The position numbers and the translations under genes were made by a program. From NCBI RefSeq assembly GCF_050436995.1, contig NC_134764.1, positions 8,060,001 to 8,124,000 on the forward strand: 64,000 nucleotides of DNA, read 5' to 3'. This stretch comes from Anticarsia gemmatalis (lineage: Eukaryota > Arthropoda > Insecta > Lepidoptera > Erebidae). A model generated the notes under the pieces. It was not told where the DNA came from. It saw nothing but the letters and a program-made list of their open reading frames with translations, and searched no databases. Each line of letters opens with the position of its first letter. Position 1 is the first letter of the stretch. Below, piece after piece: positions 19,114-33,100 of the stretch.

Positions 19114-20955
19114 TATGAATTCTTAACTTTATTGTTTTATTTGAAGACGTTATTATAGTTGTGGCGGCACTACATCTTTAAAACAACGCAAAGGATATTA
19201 ATGCGGTTTTTTTTAATAGATAGTGATACAAGAGGATGTTTATGTGAACATTTTTAAAGGTTTTTTTGTAATTTGTTTTAAAACCGGACAAAACCGGCCG
19301 CTAGTTGGGTATAATAAATAAAATACAATTGAAAAACTACTAATTTATTTATAAAAGCGTACCTATGATTACATATAAAAAAAGGTATAAAAAAAGCTTA
19401 TAATTTAGTAAATCGACGAATAATAATTTGGTGTTTCCTTAAAACTAAAATTAACACAACCGGAATGGTTCAAGACGTTCTTTTTGAAAGACCAATGATT
19501 TTATATCACAATTTTAAAGAGATAAAGCTAGGTTTATAGACACGTTTGCAGATCGCGCGAACGTTCGTACCAACTCTTTGGTTTGCCAATTGACAATTAA
19601 AGCAACTCCACCACAATGGATGTAAATAAGTAGGTTCACTAAGCATATAATAATTTTAAGCCTATTCAATTTGGTTATAAAAAATAGCAAAATTCGGAAT
19701 TTGGCTAGTTGCCCCTATTTTGGATGGTGTCCTTTGCTCTTAAGTGTACCCTGTTATTCATAATCACACCATAAACCTATTTTAGTTAAAAATCTACTAC
19801 AATAAGTTTCCTCTTTTTCATTTCGCTAAGGAGTGAAAGAAACAAAACTCTATATAAGCCTTTCATAACTTCATATATTTTTATGAACAAGAGAGTTAGT
19901 CTCATACCTCAAGTCCGTTTTTTTAAAATCGAAGACCTTTACCTTGTTTAATTAGTACCGGTATGTATGCAGAAATTAAGAAATTAAGCGATTACAATCC
20001 CCGCGATCCCTAAACGTGACTATCCCGCCTAAAGTCTTGTACTCACAAGAGTAATAGTTTAATAAACTCATGTATGTACAACACTTATATTGCACTTAAT
20101 AATAACTTATATTAGTTTGTGAGATTATAATATGAGTTTTAAATGCATTTTTGTGAAGACAATGTTTAACTTATACATAATAATGTGTAGAAACTATACT
20201 ATTTTGTGAGAAAAACTATATTTTCATACAGTTCTGGCATCCGGTGCCTGTGCAATATATTATTATAGACTAAAGAAAAAAATAGCAGAGAGACTTGTAT
20301 GCAAGGCTACTAAGTTATATAAAATAAATATAATTATTACATATTATTATTAATGAATTTAGAACATTACTTATCTGCAGACTTTTACAGTGGACAGTGG
20401 CCTGTAAAACCAAGTACTATAGTTTAGAAATACATAGATCTTATTTTATTTATTGTTGAGATAAATTACGCAAGTTAAGGCTCTCTACTAAATTATTGGA
20501 TATTTAATGTCCGTTCATGATTATCATAACTTTGTAGTCTCGAATTGCCAGATAAAAAAAATAATTAGAACATTTTTGAGATAATTAGCAGAAAGAATAT
20601 AATTTATATTGCGAACTATCATTATAATTTTAATTCCTACCATTTCATGAGGAACCATGATTTCAGTACATATGAAAATTAGAAAAGATATAAAATTGTA
20701 TAAAATACCTAAATCTTAAGGTGCATTTATAAATATGGTTAACATAATATTACATTTAAAATACAAAATTAATACAACAAAGTAAAAATAACATCACACC
20801 TATATAGAGATAGGCCGATTAATACAAATAGTAACATTTCAATAATTATTAACTATGGAAAAATCAGTCCGATTAAATATTTAAATATCAGTATCTCATT
20901 ATAGAGTCAGAAATATGATTACACTGTCACATTTTCAAAAGCATATTTAGTAGGA

Positions 20956-21199
20956 TCGGCGGACTAAAGAACATAAGCCAAAAAGTCGAACTTTACAGGA
21001 ACAATAAAAATGTTTTTTATTCCGTCTTGGAATTTTCAAATTGTGCGAGGCTGATAAGGTACACCACTTGGCTGTATGCTGGGAATTATTTCTCAGTGAC
21101 GTAAGTGCTTTAGTCAGATGGCGTATCGAATTATTTGAAGTCGGGAGACCTAATAAAAAAAATATCGAACTTTTTGACTTATGTTCTTTAGTCCGCCGA
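20956..21199. mobile_element. Inverted-repeat MITE
   Basis: The left end (TCGGCGGACTAAAGAACATA, 20956) is the reverse complement of the right end (TATGTTCTTTAGTCCGCCGA, to 21199); matching continues about 35 bp inward. The interior is unique and non-coding. Confidence 0.75.
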
Positions 21200-21284
21200 A
21201 CTTACATTTTATCTTCAAAAATAGTGAAACTACAGTCAACTGTCGCATCTTTACTCTGTCATGGTAACTTTACCAATAATAAAT

Positions 21285-21572
21285 AAATTTAACCCATTAA
21301 TTTCCCACTGCTGGGCAAGGGTCTCCTCCCAAAGGCGGGAGGGGTAAGACCTTGAGTCCACCACGCTGGCCAAGTGCGGATTGGGGACTTTGCATACCTT
21401 CAAGAACTTTCAGGCATGCAAGGGTGCATCACGATGTTCACCTTCACCATTGAAACAAGTGTTACGTCTAATACTCACGTAACTTCGAAAAATAATTGGT
21501 GTGTTGCCTCGGGTTCGAACCTGCAACCACTTGCGTGGGAAGCCTTAAACCACTCGGCTATCACCGCACTTT
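21285..21572 (-). repeat. tRNA-derived SINE, minus orientation
   Basis: Left end AACCCATTAATTTCCCACTG. The B box region reads GGGTTCGAACCTGCAACC near 21512 and the A-box complement is near 21545-21567 (CCACTCGGCTATCACCGCAC). Same family as 17945-18238. Confidence 0.8.
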
Positions 21573-21832
21573 ACCAATACATTATTTAATTACAATTATG
21601 TTTTAATTTCAACGTTGACTTTGATTAAAAGCATGACTTATGTAAAATGATACATCTGCCAAATACAAATACCCGTGAAAATAACTATATTTTTGAATTG
21701 GAAAAGTTAACGTGGCAAAGTAAAGATAGACACAGTTGGTCATTTAATTACACAGTATTGTGTATTAATTCAAAAGTAATCTTATATTGTGCAATATTTT
21801 TTGTTAGTTTACCCTTTAGTTAATAAATCAGT

Positions 21833-24800
21833 TTATTTATTACTATAATAAATCTGTGGGCAATTGTCTATGAGTGCTTGGAGCGCGCGTATTTCGAATG
21901 CAAGGTCGGTAATGGCCGGCGGGGTCGCGACTAGAGTTGGCGCGAAAACCGTGCTTAGATTATGTGCACTCATCTTATTTACATCTGCAAGCTGGGCCAC
22001 CCTGGAATGGAAGATACATCTATACTAATATTATAAAGCTGAAGAGTTTGTTTGTTTGAACGCGCTAATCTCAGGAACTACTGGTCCGATTTGAAAAAAT
22101 ATTTTAATGTTAGATAGCCCATTTATCGAGGAAGGCTATAGGCTATATATCATCACGCTACGATCAATAGGAGCAGAGTACGAGTAAATAATGTTACACA
22201 AACGGGGAAAATTTTGACGCATTCTCTCTAAGGTTGCAAGCGAAGTTGCGCAGGTCAGCTAGCCTCATGTACAAGGAGTAAGCCTATTGTCATAAACTCT
22301 GGGTTACTATCAAAATATCCCAATATAAATTAGAGAATCTCATTAGCAAAATTCTTCTGTTACGGAGGTGACGGACTGATAGACAACGCACAGAGCAGCT
22401 GAAACTACTGAGCGTAGAAAGTTAAAATTTGGTATTAAGATTCTTTAGGAAGTGTAGAGGAGCACTAAGGGAGGATATTTGGACTCCCTTCGGAGTGAAA
22501 TTTCTACACTACAGTATGTAGGTTGTATGCTTAAATCTCTAAAGCTACGCAACTGATTTGGTGCTTCAAGAGGAAGGCTTTTTTGTAAAATAACTGTTTA
22601 AACTTTTAGTGGGCCGCTAGTAGAAAATATAGAGGTATAGATATTAGTGGGCTAATTTATGTGTACCTGTGTAAATGTTGTACCATATACTGCAAGCAGT
22701 TGAAGTGAGCTGGCGGTAGACAGTCCAAGCATTCCCGTAGAGCCACGATCTGTTGCGCCGGAGTCTTCATCTCTACGGAATAAAGTTAAAATTAACGCAT
22801 CACTGTCCCACTGCTGGGCAAGGGCCTCCTCTAGGAATGAGGGAAAGGTGGCCTGTTTGCACTTCGTGACCATTTTTTATAATAATACGACCGCAAGTCT
22901 CCGCGACGCGAGAGCAATTGATTGTACAGGAGTCGACTTCGACTTTCAATTAAATATTTCACGAATATTCCCAGCTTAAAGGCAAAAGCCTTCGTATTTA
23001 TTCGTGAAATATTTGTATTGTTAAATTATTATTTTTGTTGTAATTATTTATTATTTGTTGTATTAAAACTTACGTATAGCGAGCACTAGTTTGGGGTGCA
23101 CTTCATAAGTGATGAGCGGGACAGGCAGTAGTCTCAGGTACAGCTTGAGTGTTCCCGCCACTACGTTGATGTTGCTGTACACGCTCAGGTCCGCCGCCTC
23201 GCCGTCTGTTATAACACAAAATACCATAAGCGTCTCCTAAATCTTTGTGTAGAATAAGTAATACAATAATAGAAACTGCGTAAGTCTACATGCTCCTAAA
23301 AAACAAGACTCAATTAATAATCGATTTTAACGAACTTTAAAGACATAGATAATATTCCATCTGTATACTTGAAGTTGCAAAGGAATATAAAATAATGAAT
23401 AATCTGCTTAGCCCACTAAAATCAATCACTCTAGATGCTAAATGGTGAGGGCAAGGACCTTTCTTTTGCTCTTGTGTTCTATGTCAGTTCTTATTACACC
23501 AATGATTATATCTTGTTTCCCTATACCGCATCGTTTTGTTTCGTTTTATGTGTAAAGTAAACGATAATATAAACAACGTACCTCTATCGAAAGCCAATTT
23601 AAGCGCTTCAATCTCATCAGCGAAGCCGGACACCCTGTATATGCCTTCAGAATCCATGCCCCTATTCTCGATCTCATTGACGCATTTCTTCACCACGAAC
23701 GGTAGCGTGCTCGAGTGTGCGTTGAGTAAAGTTGTCAAATCTATGCCGAATACACCTCGTAGTTTCTTCAGATCAGGTACACAGTGATTCGGGACGCGCT
23801 CCGAACATTTTGTATGAGCTATGAATCCGCAATCTGTGAATTCGAGATCCATTTTTGAAGTAACAATTTCGCAAACTGTCTAATCGAGATTGATAGATTT
23901 TGAGCTCTCGACCGACATTTAAAAAAGGATGCAGTTTTATTATTCGAATAATAATTAATATTGTGTTTTTTTTGATAAACTTCAACAAAAGTATGTGATT
24001 ACAAATGAAAAATATGAACTGTTCCGAGTCTATGATTGAACTAGGTGCAAATACAGGAAATAATAATTAAAATAGGTACATGACAAGTGAAGGTTTCAAT
24101 ATTCTATTGATTATCGAAACAATTCATTATACCAGTACTTTAAGGTTCAAATTCCTATAGCAATTTTACAGTGTACCAGGAAAAAATGTATTTTTAATTG
24201 AATTAATACACATAGAATCTATACTAATATTATAAAGCTGTAATTATATAAACATTAGTTACAGTACTGACTAGCGAGGATTGTACATAAATATCGTTTA
24301 GCTTTATAGGTAGAACTCAATTGTTTCCGTAGGATGTGAAAATGCCAAATAAATAGCATTAGGCGTGCTGCACACGGGCACGGCACGTTCGGTTCGACAG
24401 TATTTATTCAACAAAATCGATTCAAAGCAAGAAGCTTTTATTCGGCTTGTTTGCCCATACATTCATCTACACATATTCGGTTTTATTGCCCGGCTAGGCT
24501 GGTTAATGCTGTACCGAATATTAAACCGTGTAACAAGTTTAATATAGGCATTCTAAGATTGTCTATTAAAAACTAGCTGACTCGTACAACTTCGCTTACT
24601 TCTTGAGAGAAAATGGATCAAAATTTTCCCCGTTTTTGTAACATTTTATTAACTGATACTCTGCTCCTATTGGACGTAGCGTGATGATAAATAGCTTATT
24701 AAATTGCTCGATAAATGGGCTATCTAACACTGAGTTTTTTTTTTAAACGGACCATTATTTCCTGAGATTAGCGCGTTCAAACAAACAAACGAACTCTTCA

Positions 24801-26238
24801 GCTTTATAATATTAAGTATAGATATGAAGAGTAAGAAAAGTAAGTAAATTTAAATTCAAATCTTTTCTTTGTTTTGGGGCGATAGGCTTGCCCAGGACTA
24901 GGGACGATAATGTGCTAAATATATACTCATAGTCTTACCTTCGCACTTGACTCCTTGCGCAGTGAATCCCCAAAGGAAATTAGCGCACAGCTCACACCAA
25001 TTCAAGCCCTTAAACGTATGTACTTTGAAACTATGTGATTTTGAATACTTGATGACTAACGGGTTGTCTTCTATTGACGGTGTGAGGTCAAACGGTGGCT
25101 TCTTCAGTGAATCCACTTCTGTTATGCTTTTGGGTTCAGTCTTTGTGATGATCGGACTTGATTTATTTGATGACCTTAAATAAAATAGATAACAATTTAT
25201 TTGGAGCTGCTGATGCGGGCACTAAGGCTGCAAGGTACAGCCTGAAGGCTGACAACATCGAAGTAGACCATGAAAACGGTGTAATGACTTGCCAGCCAAT
25301 GACAGAAACCGGTGGAGGATTTTGGCGGAGACCACTGCCCAACAGATGGACAATACAGAGATGGAAATTTGAGTGTTTTACATACACCTCTGCCTGAACA
25401 TACAAATGGGGTCTGAGCTTCTGTCACCCCTTCTAATATAACAGGTTGAAATAAATAATTACTTACTGCATTTGTGACAATGTATTCAGTTTACGTTTGT
25501 TTAACGTAACATATGGGCTCTCAGGGTAATTGGCTTTGGAATTGATCATCTCAAATATGTGGTGCGCTTTCAGCTCCATATGACAAGTGATCAGTCCGTC
25601 GGCCACCAGATCGTATATGGTATCATACCGCTTAGCTCCAATATAGTGAGTACCATCATAGTAAAGTTTGTAGTGATGAATTTTGTCATCAAACCTAGAA
25701 AAGCGAGTTTAACTATACATAAACAAAATCATAGGCAATTTATTCTTCCACTGCTAAGTGTGTACAATTTAGTGAGCTTTGTGAAAAAATCTGCAATAGA
25801 ATAAGTAACATACAAAACGGAAACCCAATAATGTGAAAAAAAAGTTTAAATTTTATATTTTTTTTATAAAACCTATTGCAATCCTCATTAGACCTTGTTT
25901 GATAGCTTCATAAATATACATAATTACTTGAGTGTTAATGTGTAGAAATCGTTGCTTTGGCTTCCTTTTCTTATTAAATAAGCACCGTTTGGTTCGTTCT
26001 CAAGAACCATTGTCGCTTCTTTGTGACTCATTATACCATGATATTCTCTCCCGTAGAACTCTGGTCTATCGCTGAGATCGTCACATGTAACTCTTTTAGG
26101 CTTTGGAGCCTCCATTTGTATACGATACACTGAAAAATCACGAAAATGTAGCCAAAAAAAATCGTCAAAATCACTTCCTAACAAAATTAACAAATAACAC
26201 TTACGTTCTGGTTTCCATATGTTTTTAAGGTTTTCCAT
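21833..26238 (-). CDS. RhoGAP5A: Chimaerin, Rac GTPase-activating protein (complete, eight exons)
   Basis: Minus-strand exons: 26238..26205, 26129..25928, 25694..25467, 25174..24939, 23833..23582, 23205..23074, 22772..22667, 22001..21833; total 1359 nt, 452 aa, near the size of alpha2-chimaerin. Chimaerins bind diacylglycerol at membranes and stimulate Rac GTP hydrolysis. An N-terminal MENLKNIWKPELYRIQMEAP is followed by an SH2 domain (YGREYHG, GAYLIRKGS, KLYYDG; about residues 30-120), a C1 domain (HSFKVHTF, WCELC, GVKCEDC, HTKC; about 185-235) and RhoGAP (GIYRVSGF with the arginine finger in YRVSG, KLYLRLLPVPL, NKMSAHNLSTVFAPTL). All introns keep phase. The ATG at 26238 matches family starts. 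A Helitron sits directly before the last exon. The symbol is by orthology to the Drosophila chimaerin; vertebrate names are CHN1/CHN2. Confidence 0.95.
22019..22262 (+). mobile_element. Non-autonomous Helitron beside the last chimaerin acceptor
   Basis: Starts TCTATACTAATATTATAAAG at 22019 and ends GCGCAGGTCAGCTAG. Its 5' end lies only about 15 bp from the AG (22003-22002) that begins the final chimaerin exon. Confidence 0.9.
22785..22865 (-). repeat. SINE 3' fragment
   Basis: TCCCACTGCTGGGCAAGGGC matches the 3' tail of the SINE at 21285-21572. About 80 bp only, just upstream (minus sense) of a chimaerin exon. Confidence 0.6.
24218..24240 (+). mobile_element. Helitron 5' terminus only
   Basis: The first ~23 bp of the Helitron family (TCTATACTAATATTATAAAG...) are present and then unrelated sequence follows. 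It is either a truncated insertion or an abortive copy. Confidence 0.6.
24573..24822 (-). mobile_element. Non-autonomous Helitron, minus orientation
   Basis: As printed it begins CTAGCTGACTCGTACAACTT and ends TTAATATTAAGTATAGA-type sequence at 24822. Near full length. It lies in the chimaerin intron between the two halves of the C1 domain. Confidence 0.85.
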
Positions 26239-29200
26239 TTTGTATATCAACTTTCGCGAAAGTTTTGCTTTAGTTTTACAGTTTGTTTGTGCTATTGTAA
26301 GTTACACTTGTGAAAAAATCGCCGATTAAATGAGTAATAAGAAATTGTAACGTAAACAAATGCTACAACATTTGACACAACCAGTCACAGCTGTCATATG
26401 GCTGTTTTGACATTGACATTTGCGTTCGGTATCTAAACTTTATAAGATCATGTTCAGAGGTAGATTTGATGACGGGTTTCAATTCATTATTAATTTTATT
26501 GGTTGCAGATGCATGTCGCACTGTAATTAATGTGATATTTGATAAATGTGATACATTTATGCGACAACCACTTACTGTTGTTATTAGTGTATGTGTTATA
26601 AGCGACGGATCCCGTTGACTCCCACTCTGTGATACCTTTATCTTTTGTTGCTTTCATAACTTTCATTTTAACCCTTAGTGCATTAGTTAACCCTTAGTTA
26701 ACAAAAAACGAAAATTAAATACGATTTAAATCTGTCATAGAAATCTAAACACAGTATATCATCACGACCAAAAAGTAAGTACCTTTCTAGTCCTCCTGAT
26801 TGATTAAAATCAATACCACAATGTGTCTCAGTTCGATTATTATTATTATGAATTAATTTTGAAATTTAAGGAAATAATTAGATACCTACTTAATTATATA
26901 AGCAATGTCGTGCTTATGTTAATTAAAACGCATGTGCAATACCTTCTTACGCTTCATTCGTAAGATGCCGAGTTGACAGTTTCTTTACTATGTACTACTT
27001 TACTATCTGGGGTATATTTGGCAGTGTCCTTGATAAGTCGAGCAAAATAAATAAATACTTACGTTTAGTTACGTTACTATTCAACTCACTCACATAACTT
27101 ACATTTTCCATCATAGATGCGACTCTTTGATTCTATACAGCCAGCTTTTTGTCCTGAATTATAATAATAATATTATTTTGAGGAAGGATCAGGAATTAGG
27201 AAGGACAACAAAATTTTGTTATTAATGCAGGCGAATGCTGCAACATTAATAATTCATATAAATACAATAAATATATAACTTAAGTATTTTGTAAAGGTGT
27301 ACAAAATCGTAAATATGTAAACAATACATGAATCAAAGATAAATCATAATAACATAATGATAGATTGTTTAAACAACAAAAATAACAGGCAAATAAAATG
27401 TACAGACAGTAAAAAATATATATAAGTAATAATATATAATAGTAGGTAGCATTACATAGTCTGTAAAGGTAAGTTAACTATGTAAGAATATTGAAATAAT
27501 AAAATAAATATAATTTGGAGTCAGTTAAAATGTAGTTATTATCTCTCAGTTTATTAACACATTAAGTAAATATAACATGATTTGTCTACCGATATATTTA
27601 TAATGTATGACAGTAAATACAATAAATAAAGAAGCGGCATTTGTATTATTTATTTTGTCAGCATATTTCATTGGTACATTGTTAGAGATTTATCCATTAT
27701 AGTGTTTTGCCATAATTCATTAGTATATAAGTAATATACAACTCTTTATATTAAATTATGCACGATTAATATACATAATTTATATTATCTCATTGTTATA
27801 AATAACCATACACGTAGTTACACATGTGATAAAAGATATGAATACAGATTTATAACAATATATAAACAAGTGAACAACTTCGAACCGTGTCGGAAATAAC
27901 ACTAGAATATTCTTTAATAATGATAGAAAAACTTCAAATTACGGGTTATACATATTATATAATATATTATATGTAGATATGTAGCGGTGCTTAGCTAAAA
28001 CATTGGAACGCGGGCGCACGCATCAATATGTACAACCAGTTAATATACATACGCAGTTATACATCGTAGTGGACTAAACGGTGGGGTTATATACCTTACG
28101 AGTGATTAACACTAGGAATCGCAAGCTAAATCTGGATTTATACGTGAAAAGGTTCAAATACACGAGAACGAGAACTTTGTTGGATAGATACGAAGCAATA
28201 TAAAGGACTTAATAGAGAATCCCTTGTACGAAGTGAGCAATCTCGAAGTAGCCTACATCCCAAGCGGCCTTACCGATCAATATGTACAACAACAACTTTA
28301 GAACATTTATAAATTATTTAGATCCGTCAACGTCGCTATGTAGGTGCGGCCTCGCTGGTACCTACCTATATAATATATATCAGTTAGGTCGGTTGATTCC
28401 ACATATAAGTACATATTTATTTAAACATATGAAATTTCAAATATGTCTCATATACATTTTGCTATAAACACGAGTGCACGTGTCACAAGGAAGTATATTA
28501 ATATAACGAATTCTATATATTTTCTAAAAGTAATAATATTTCATGCAAGCAGTCTTTTGTCGGTTTGATACGACGTTAGCGTTAATTGTTATTTGTCGCT
28601 TTCTCCACAAATATATTGTAAGTGTAAATAATTCGCATTAAATTATTGTTTTTTATCAAAAACTCCATAACAAAGTGGCACGCGATTCTCTGAAATTAAA
28701 TTAGCTCGAAGTCAGCTGACACTCAGAGACCAAGAGCGAGGTTCTAAGTGTTAACACAATATTCTTGTAAAAGGCTTGTGGTCTGATTTATGAATACATT
28801 TCATACATTATGATAAACACACTAGCACATCTGCACAATGACGTCAGCAGGCGAGGATGCTCTCACAGGAGAGAGGTCCGTGAGGTCCGAGGAGGTACAT
28901 CACACTCGGAAGTATTCGATGAGGCAGATACAATAGACACGAGTTCAGTTAGATCATACGGTGACAATGACGTAGTACTGTTTAGTAAGTAGGTATTATA
29001 TTAAGAATGATAAAGATGGTATCACGTCTACTATCACAGAATATTATTATTTCAAGAACAATCAAAGAATCAGGCATATAATTAATGCGCTTACACAACA
29101 TTTTCTTATATAAATTATCATTAATATGTAAGTGTATTGAGTTTCAGCAGTTTGGATATTACAAAAAGATATTGGCAAATCTCAGTAGGCACCTATAATT

Positions 29201-30133
29201 ACATTTTCCCAAGATTTACATGTTAATTAACTGTCATATAGTACGAAATATAAGTTATTTGACATTATGAACAGATTTTAGATATACAAACAACTTTTAT
29301 TTATTTAAATATTATGTAATTTTTTTACATAGGGGAGTTTCTTACCTAGATGACTTGATGACTTTAGGATGGTAACCGAACATCGATCAACGATAGAAAG
29401 AACATTTTACACAAATATAATTAGAGGGTTCTCTTTGTTTATAGGAGTCGGTTAACAAATCATTTTGATTCAATTTATTGGTCAATGGGACGGTTGCATC
29501 AGCATCATGGATACGGTGCTCGCACAAACTATTAGTTATTTCAATAATTCTTCGTACTTTTGTTATGTCCATTTATTTTTATCAAGTAGGTATTAAATTC
29601 TTACACTGAAACTGGTTGTAATGATACATTATAGTTTCTACTCTTTGAGGGTAGGTTTCTCACAGCTAGCGATCGAAAACGTAACGTAGAAAATTACAAC
29701 AACTCTATGACATAAGGATGTAGTAATAACTATATAATAACTTTACGATTTGTACCTACACGTAGGAAATAATGTAGGTCCAATAATGTTTAAACAATTC
29801 ACTCGATATCATAATCTAACCTAACAGATGGACGCGAGTCCGAGATATAGAAAGCATCAGATTACACGACTAACCGGGTGTTCAGGTGTTTAAACTCCAA
29901 CCGTGTATGCTATCGAGACAGCATAATACTCGAATATTCACTAGACTGTGCGTTTATTGAAATCTTACTATGTACAACATCTCCTAAGTGCGGTACCCTC
30001 GTACCGGCGCGTCGAGCGGCCTAAATAGAAAATATTCATATTACAACCCGGCCGAGTTCCACCAAAAGCCGCAGCAGGATCAGGCGACACAGGATCGTCG
30101 CGAGGCCGGGCGGAGTCCGCACCGGCACCGGCA
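26239..30133. other. Chimaerin upstream region and probable RIM-BP 3' UTR
   Basis: No coding exon is supported. The chimaerin promoter should lie just right of 26238. Both neighbours read leftward, so sequence left of the RIM-BP stop (30134) is likely a long 3' UTR. The stretch 27100-29800 is very AT-rich with few repeats, which fits a long brain-type 3' UTR, but its end is not determinable here. Confidence 0.4.
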
Positions 30134-33100
30134 TTATTTCCCACCCAACCCAAATTTCATGAAAATGAGCTCTTTCCCTTTGCTCAAGATGTCGCCGCCG
30201 GGGGCGGTCATTTCGGAGAACTTCTGCATGAGGTTGGGCTGCGAGGCGGGCGTAGATTGCGCCGGTACCGGCTGGGACACGGGCGCGGGCACCACGGCGG
30301 GGCCGGCGCGGCGAGCAGGGGAAGCGGGGGCCGGCGCGCCGACGCCCACGGGCGCGGGCACGCCGCCGCTTGCGCCCGCCGCCGTCGTGCCCGGCGACTG
30401 CACCGGCGTGCTGGCGTTACCAACGCTCGTGCGCGCGATCGTGCTCGCTGGCTGCGCGATCGCCGCGCCTCTCGCCCTCGCCTGCCACGCCAAGCGCACC
30501 TTGTTATACTTGTGTACATTCATCCAATATGTTTCATCTGTTATCAATGTTACGCTTGAAACAACATGTGAAAGGTACAATCATGAAATATGTTCAATAA
30601 CAGATGAAACATATCACAGTCATAAGTTACAATTGTGAAAATAATGATGAAAATTATGAGGAACATGTAACAAGCCAATTTTTATCGCAGACTCAAGGGG
30701 CTTCTAGTTCTCACAAACTCAGGTTTGGGCAACAAGTTCAACAATTATTGTAATACAAGATCAATCATATTAAAGATTTGTTTCAGAGTTAACAGATATG
30801 AGCCATTATTAGGCACATTAGATAATATTAAAACCACAACTTACATAGGTACTAAATCACTCGGTGTATTCATGCTATACAATATTGGTTGACACAAAAT
30901 ATTATTATTCAGGATATCACAGTAGGTACACACATCAATCAAACAGTTTAAACTGTGCAATAAAGAACATGCATTGCCATAAACAAAGCAGCATTGGAAA
31001 ATAAAAAATCGACCGCATCGGACCGCATTCACATTAATTGACATATCAAAAGGATTTCATCAAGTTCAGAGACATAAGGCTAGAGTTCACAAGTGGACAC
31101 AGTATCATTCAATACATTCATCATGCTTTGTATATCTACAACAAAAAGCTTGAATCAGAAACGTACTATTCGATTACGATAACGATGTGCGGAATGTGAA
31201 CGAGAGACAATCGACAGTTTTGTATAGTGTGATGACATCGTCCACGTAATCGTCTAGTAGGGGAGCACATTCACAGGCCTCAGAGATTGTCGTTACATTA
31301 TGGTGAATGGGTTCATGGTATATGTGAGTGAAGTACGACAGTGTATGTTCTGTACTAGTCTCTGTATGATCTGGTCCAGTATGCGATGACAGCTAATGAC
31401 GTGTACATAATAGTATGGTGACCATGTCTGTCCGCGTGGTCGGCGGAGCGAGCGACCGCGGGCGATCACACTACCAGATGCCCTCGTTTGTACACTGAGC
31501 GCACTCATGAAACGCAAGGTAAATATAGAAAAAGAAATAAATGAAGAAAAGGAAACAGTGAAAATAATAAAATCTAGAGATAATGAAGTGACAGTCGAAA
31601 CAAAAAACGTCTAGTATCGTTGCATAGTATATTTGAAAGTATTCTTGTGGGTCGATTACAAACGGTATTTTTACCTGAGAATTCGCCTGTTCTGGATTAC
31701 TGGCGCATGTGTTGTGGTCTAACTGAGAAGGGGGAAGAGGGCAGGCATCTAGCAAACAGACAATACACACAACATATATAGTGACCACAGACAACCACTT
31801 GACTCTTGGATCACACCTCACGCGCACCTCGTGGGCTCTGTGCGAGATTATGTTGCGTGTATTTGTACGAGCGGCCTACCCGCCGTGCCCGAATATACCG
31901 ACTATACCGCATTTACCGTGTGACAAACAGAACATAACAATAGGACAGACAGTTGGATAGATGAAAATAAAATAACGTATCCTCCACAACGAAACTCGTA
32001 TATAATATAATAATCGGCGTGCCTTCGACTTGTGTGCTTTGATATACATACATAATTATTACATACTTATTGCAAAGTCAATTTTGTATTGAATCAGAAC
32101 CTCTCCGAACGATGTTTGTGACTGTGTAATCCAAGATAGTGTTTATTAGCAAAGTGTACACCAAGAGTCTTTGTGCTCCGTAGATTGCAACCGGACTCGC
32201 ATTCAAACATTCCGTTTTACCAACAATGCTCCACTGACGTCGCAATGTTGACATAAGTAGTCAGCACAATACTGATTTCAATAATCGGAATGTTACAAGA
32301 GACAATGAGGCAAAACGGAACACGGTATCTAAAACACAAACTCGCCGAGCGAGTCCCGTCGCAATCGCAAGTGTACAGGAAAGATGATAGAGGGTACCAG
32401 AGCGAAATAGCTAGCGTCTCTCAGTAGTCACATAGCAAGTCCAAGGTGCAAACATGAAACACTCAAAGCTCTCGGTGAACGGTACCGACACGAGTCGACA
32501 CCGAACTTACCTAAACATAGGGAGGTCGGCTCGGCGATCTCATTGTACACACGTACTCGTATATACACGGAACTACCGCGTTACATCAACAATGTGTACG
32601 CTCAAATGACTTTAGTTGAAACTCACGTGAATACGAACAGAGTTGACATTATATTCGACGTCAAACAAAGCACAACGACACAACTAGTAACACGTGTCAA
32701 GTACGTAAGTGATCTATAGTGAAGTTGTGAACGTGGAGTATTCTCTCAACGAAGTCACCGAGCCGACCGACCCGGCTTAGTAATAAAAGTCGTAGGAGTG
32801 AGGAGGAGACTGGACGGTACAGTCGGGAGCTTGAGAGTTCGGAGGGGGGAGGATTGTCGTGGGAGTGATGGTGCCTCACCTGGCTTCCGGTGATGGTTGC
32901 GCGGCGCGGGCGCGACGTTGTCTCGCGGGGGAGGGGGCGGGCCGCGGGCGCCGGGGCCGGGCATGGCCGGCGCCTGGACACCCCCCACCACGCCGCGCCC
33001 GCGCCCCGCGCCGCGCCCCCCTCCACCTGCCACCCCCACGCCAGCTACACCAGCCACGCCTGCATAAAACACATACCGCTCGACATCTCATACTATGAAT

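Larger units (their letters stand above)
19115..21832. other. Region between OGG1 and chimaerin 3' ends
   Basis: AT-rich with no supported coding sequence. The chimaerin gene reads leftward and ends at 21833, so its 3' UTR should occupy the right part. TTTATT strings (AATAAA on the minus strand) occur, for example near 20444-20452. A MITE (20956-21199) and a SINE (21285-21570) are inserted here. Confidence 0.5.

Noticed and set aside
21041..21286. 81-codon plus ORF
   Set aside because: It is largely the interior and right arm of an inverted-repeat MITE.
25195..25410. Possible exon or repeat (79-80 codon ORFs on both strands) next to the chimaerin C1 exon
   Set aside because: It lies inside a chimaerin intron. 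It ends in a string like a SINE tail (GGCGGAGACCACTGCCCAAC), but the match was too weak to list as a repeat.
30134..30638. Plus-strand 216-codon ORF at 29988-30638
   Set aside because: It is the antisense shadow of the GC-rich last RIM-BP exon.
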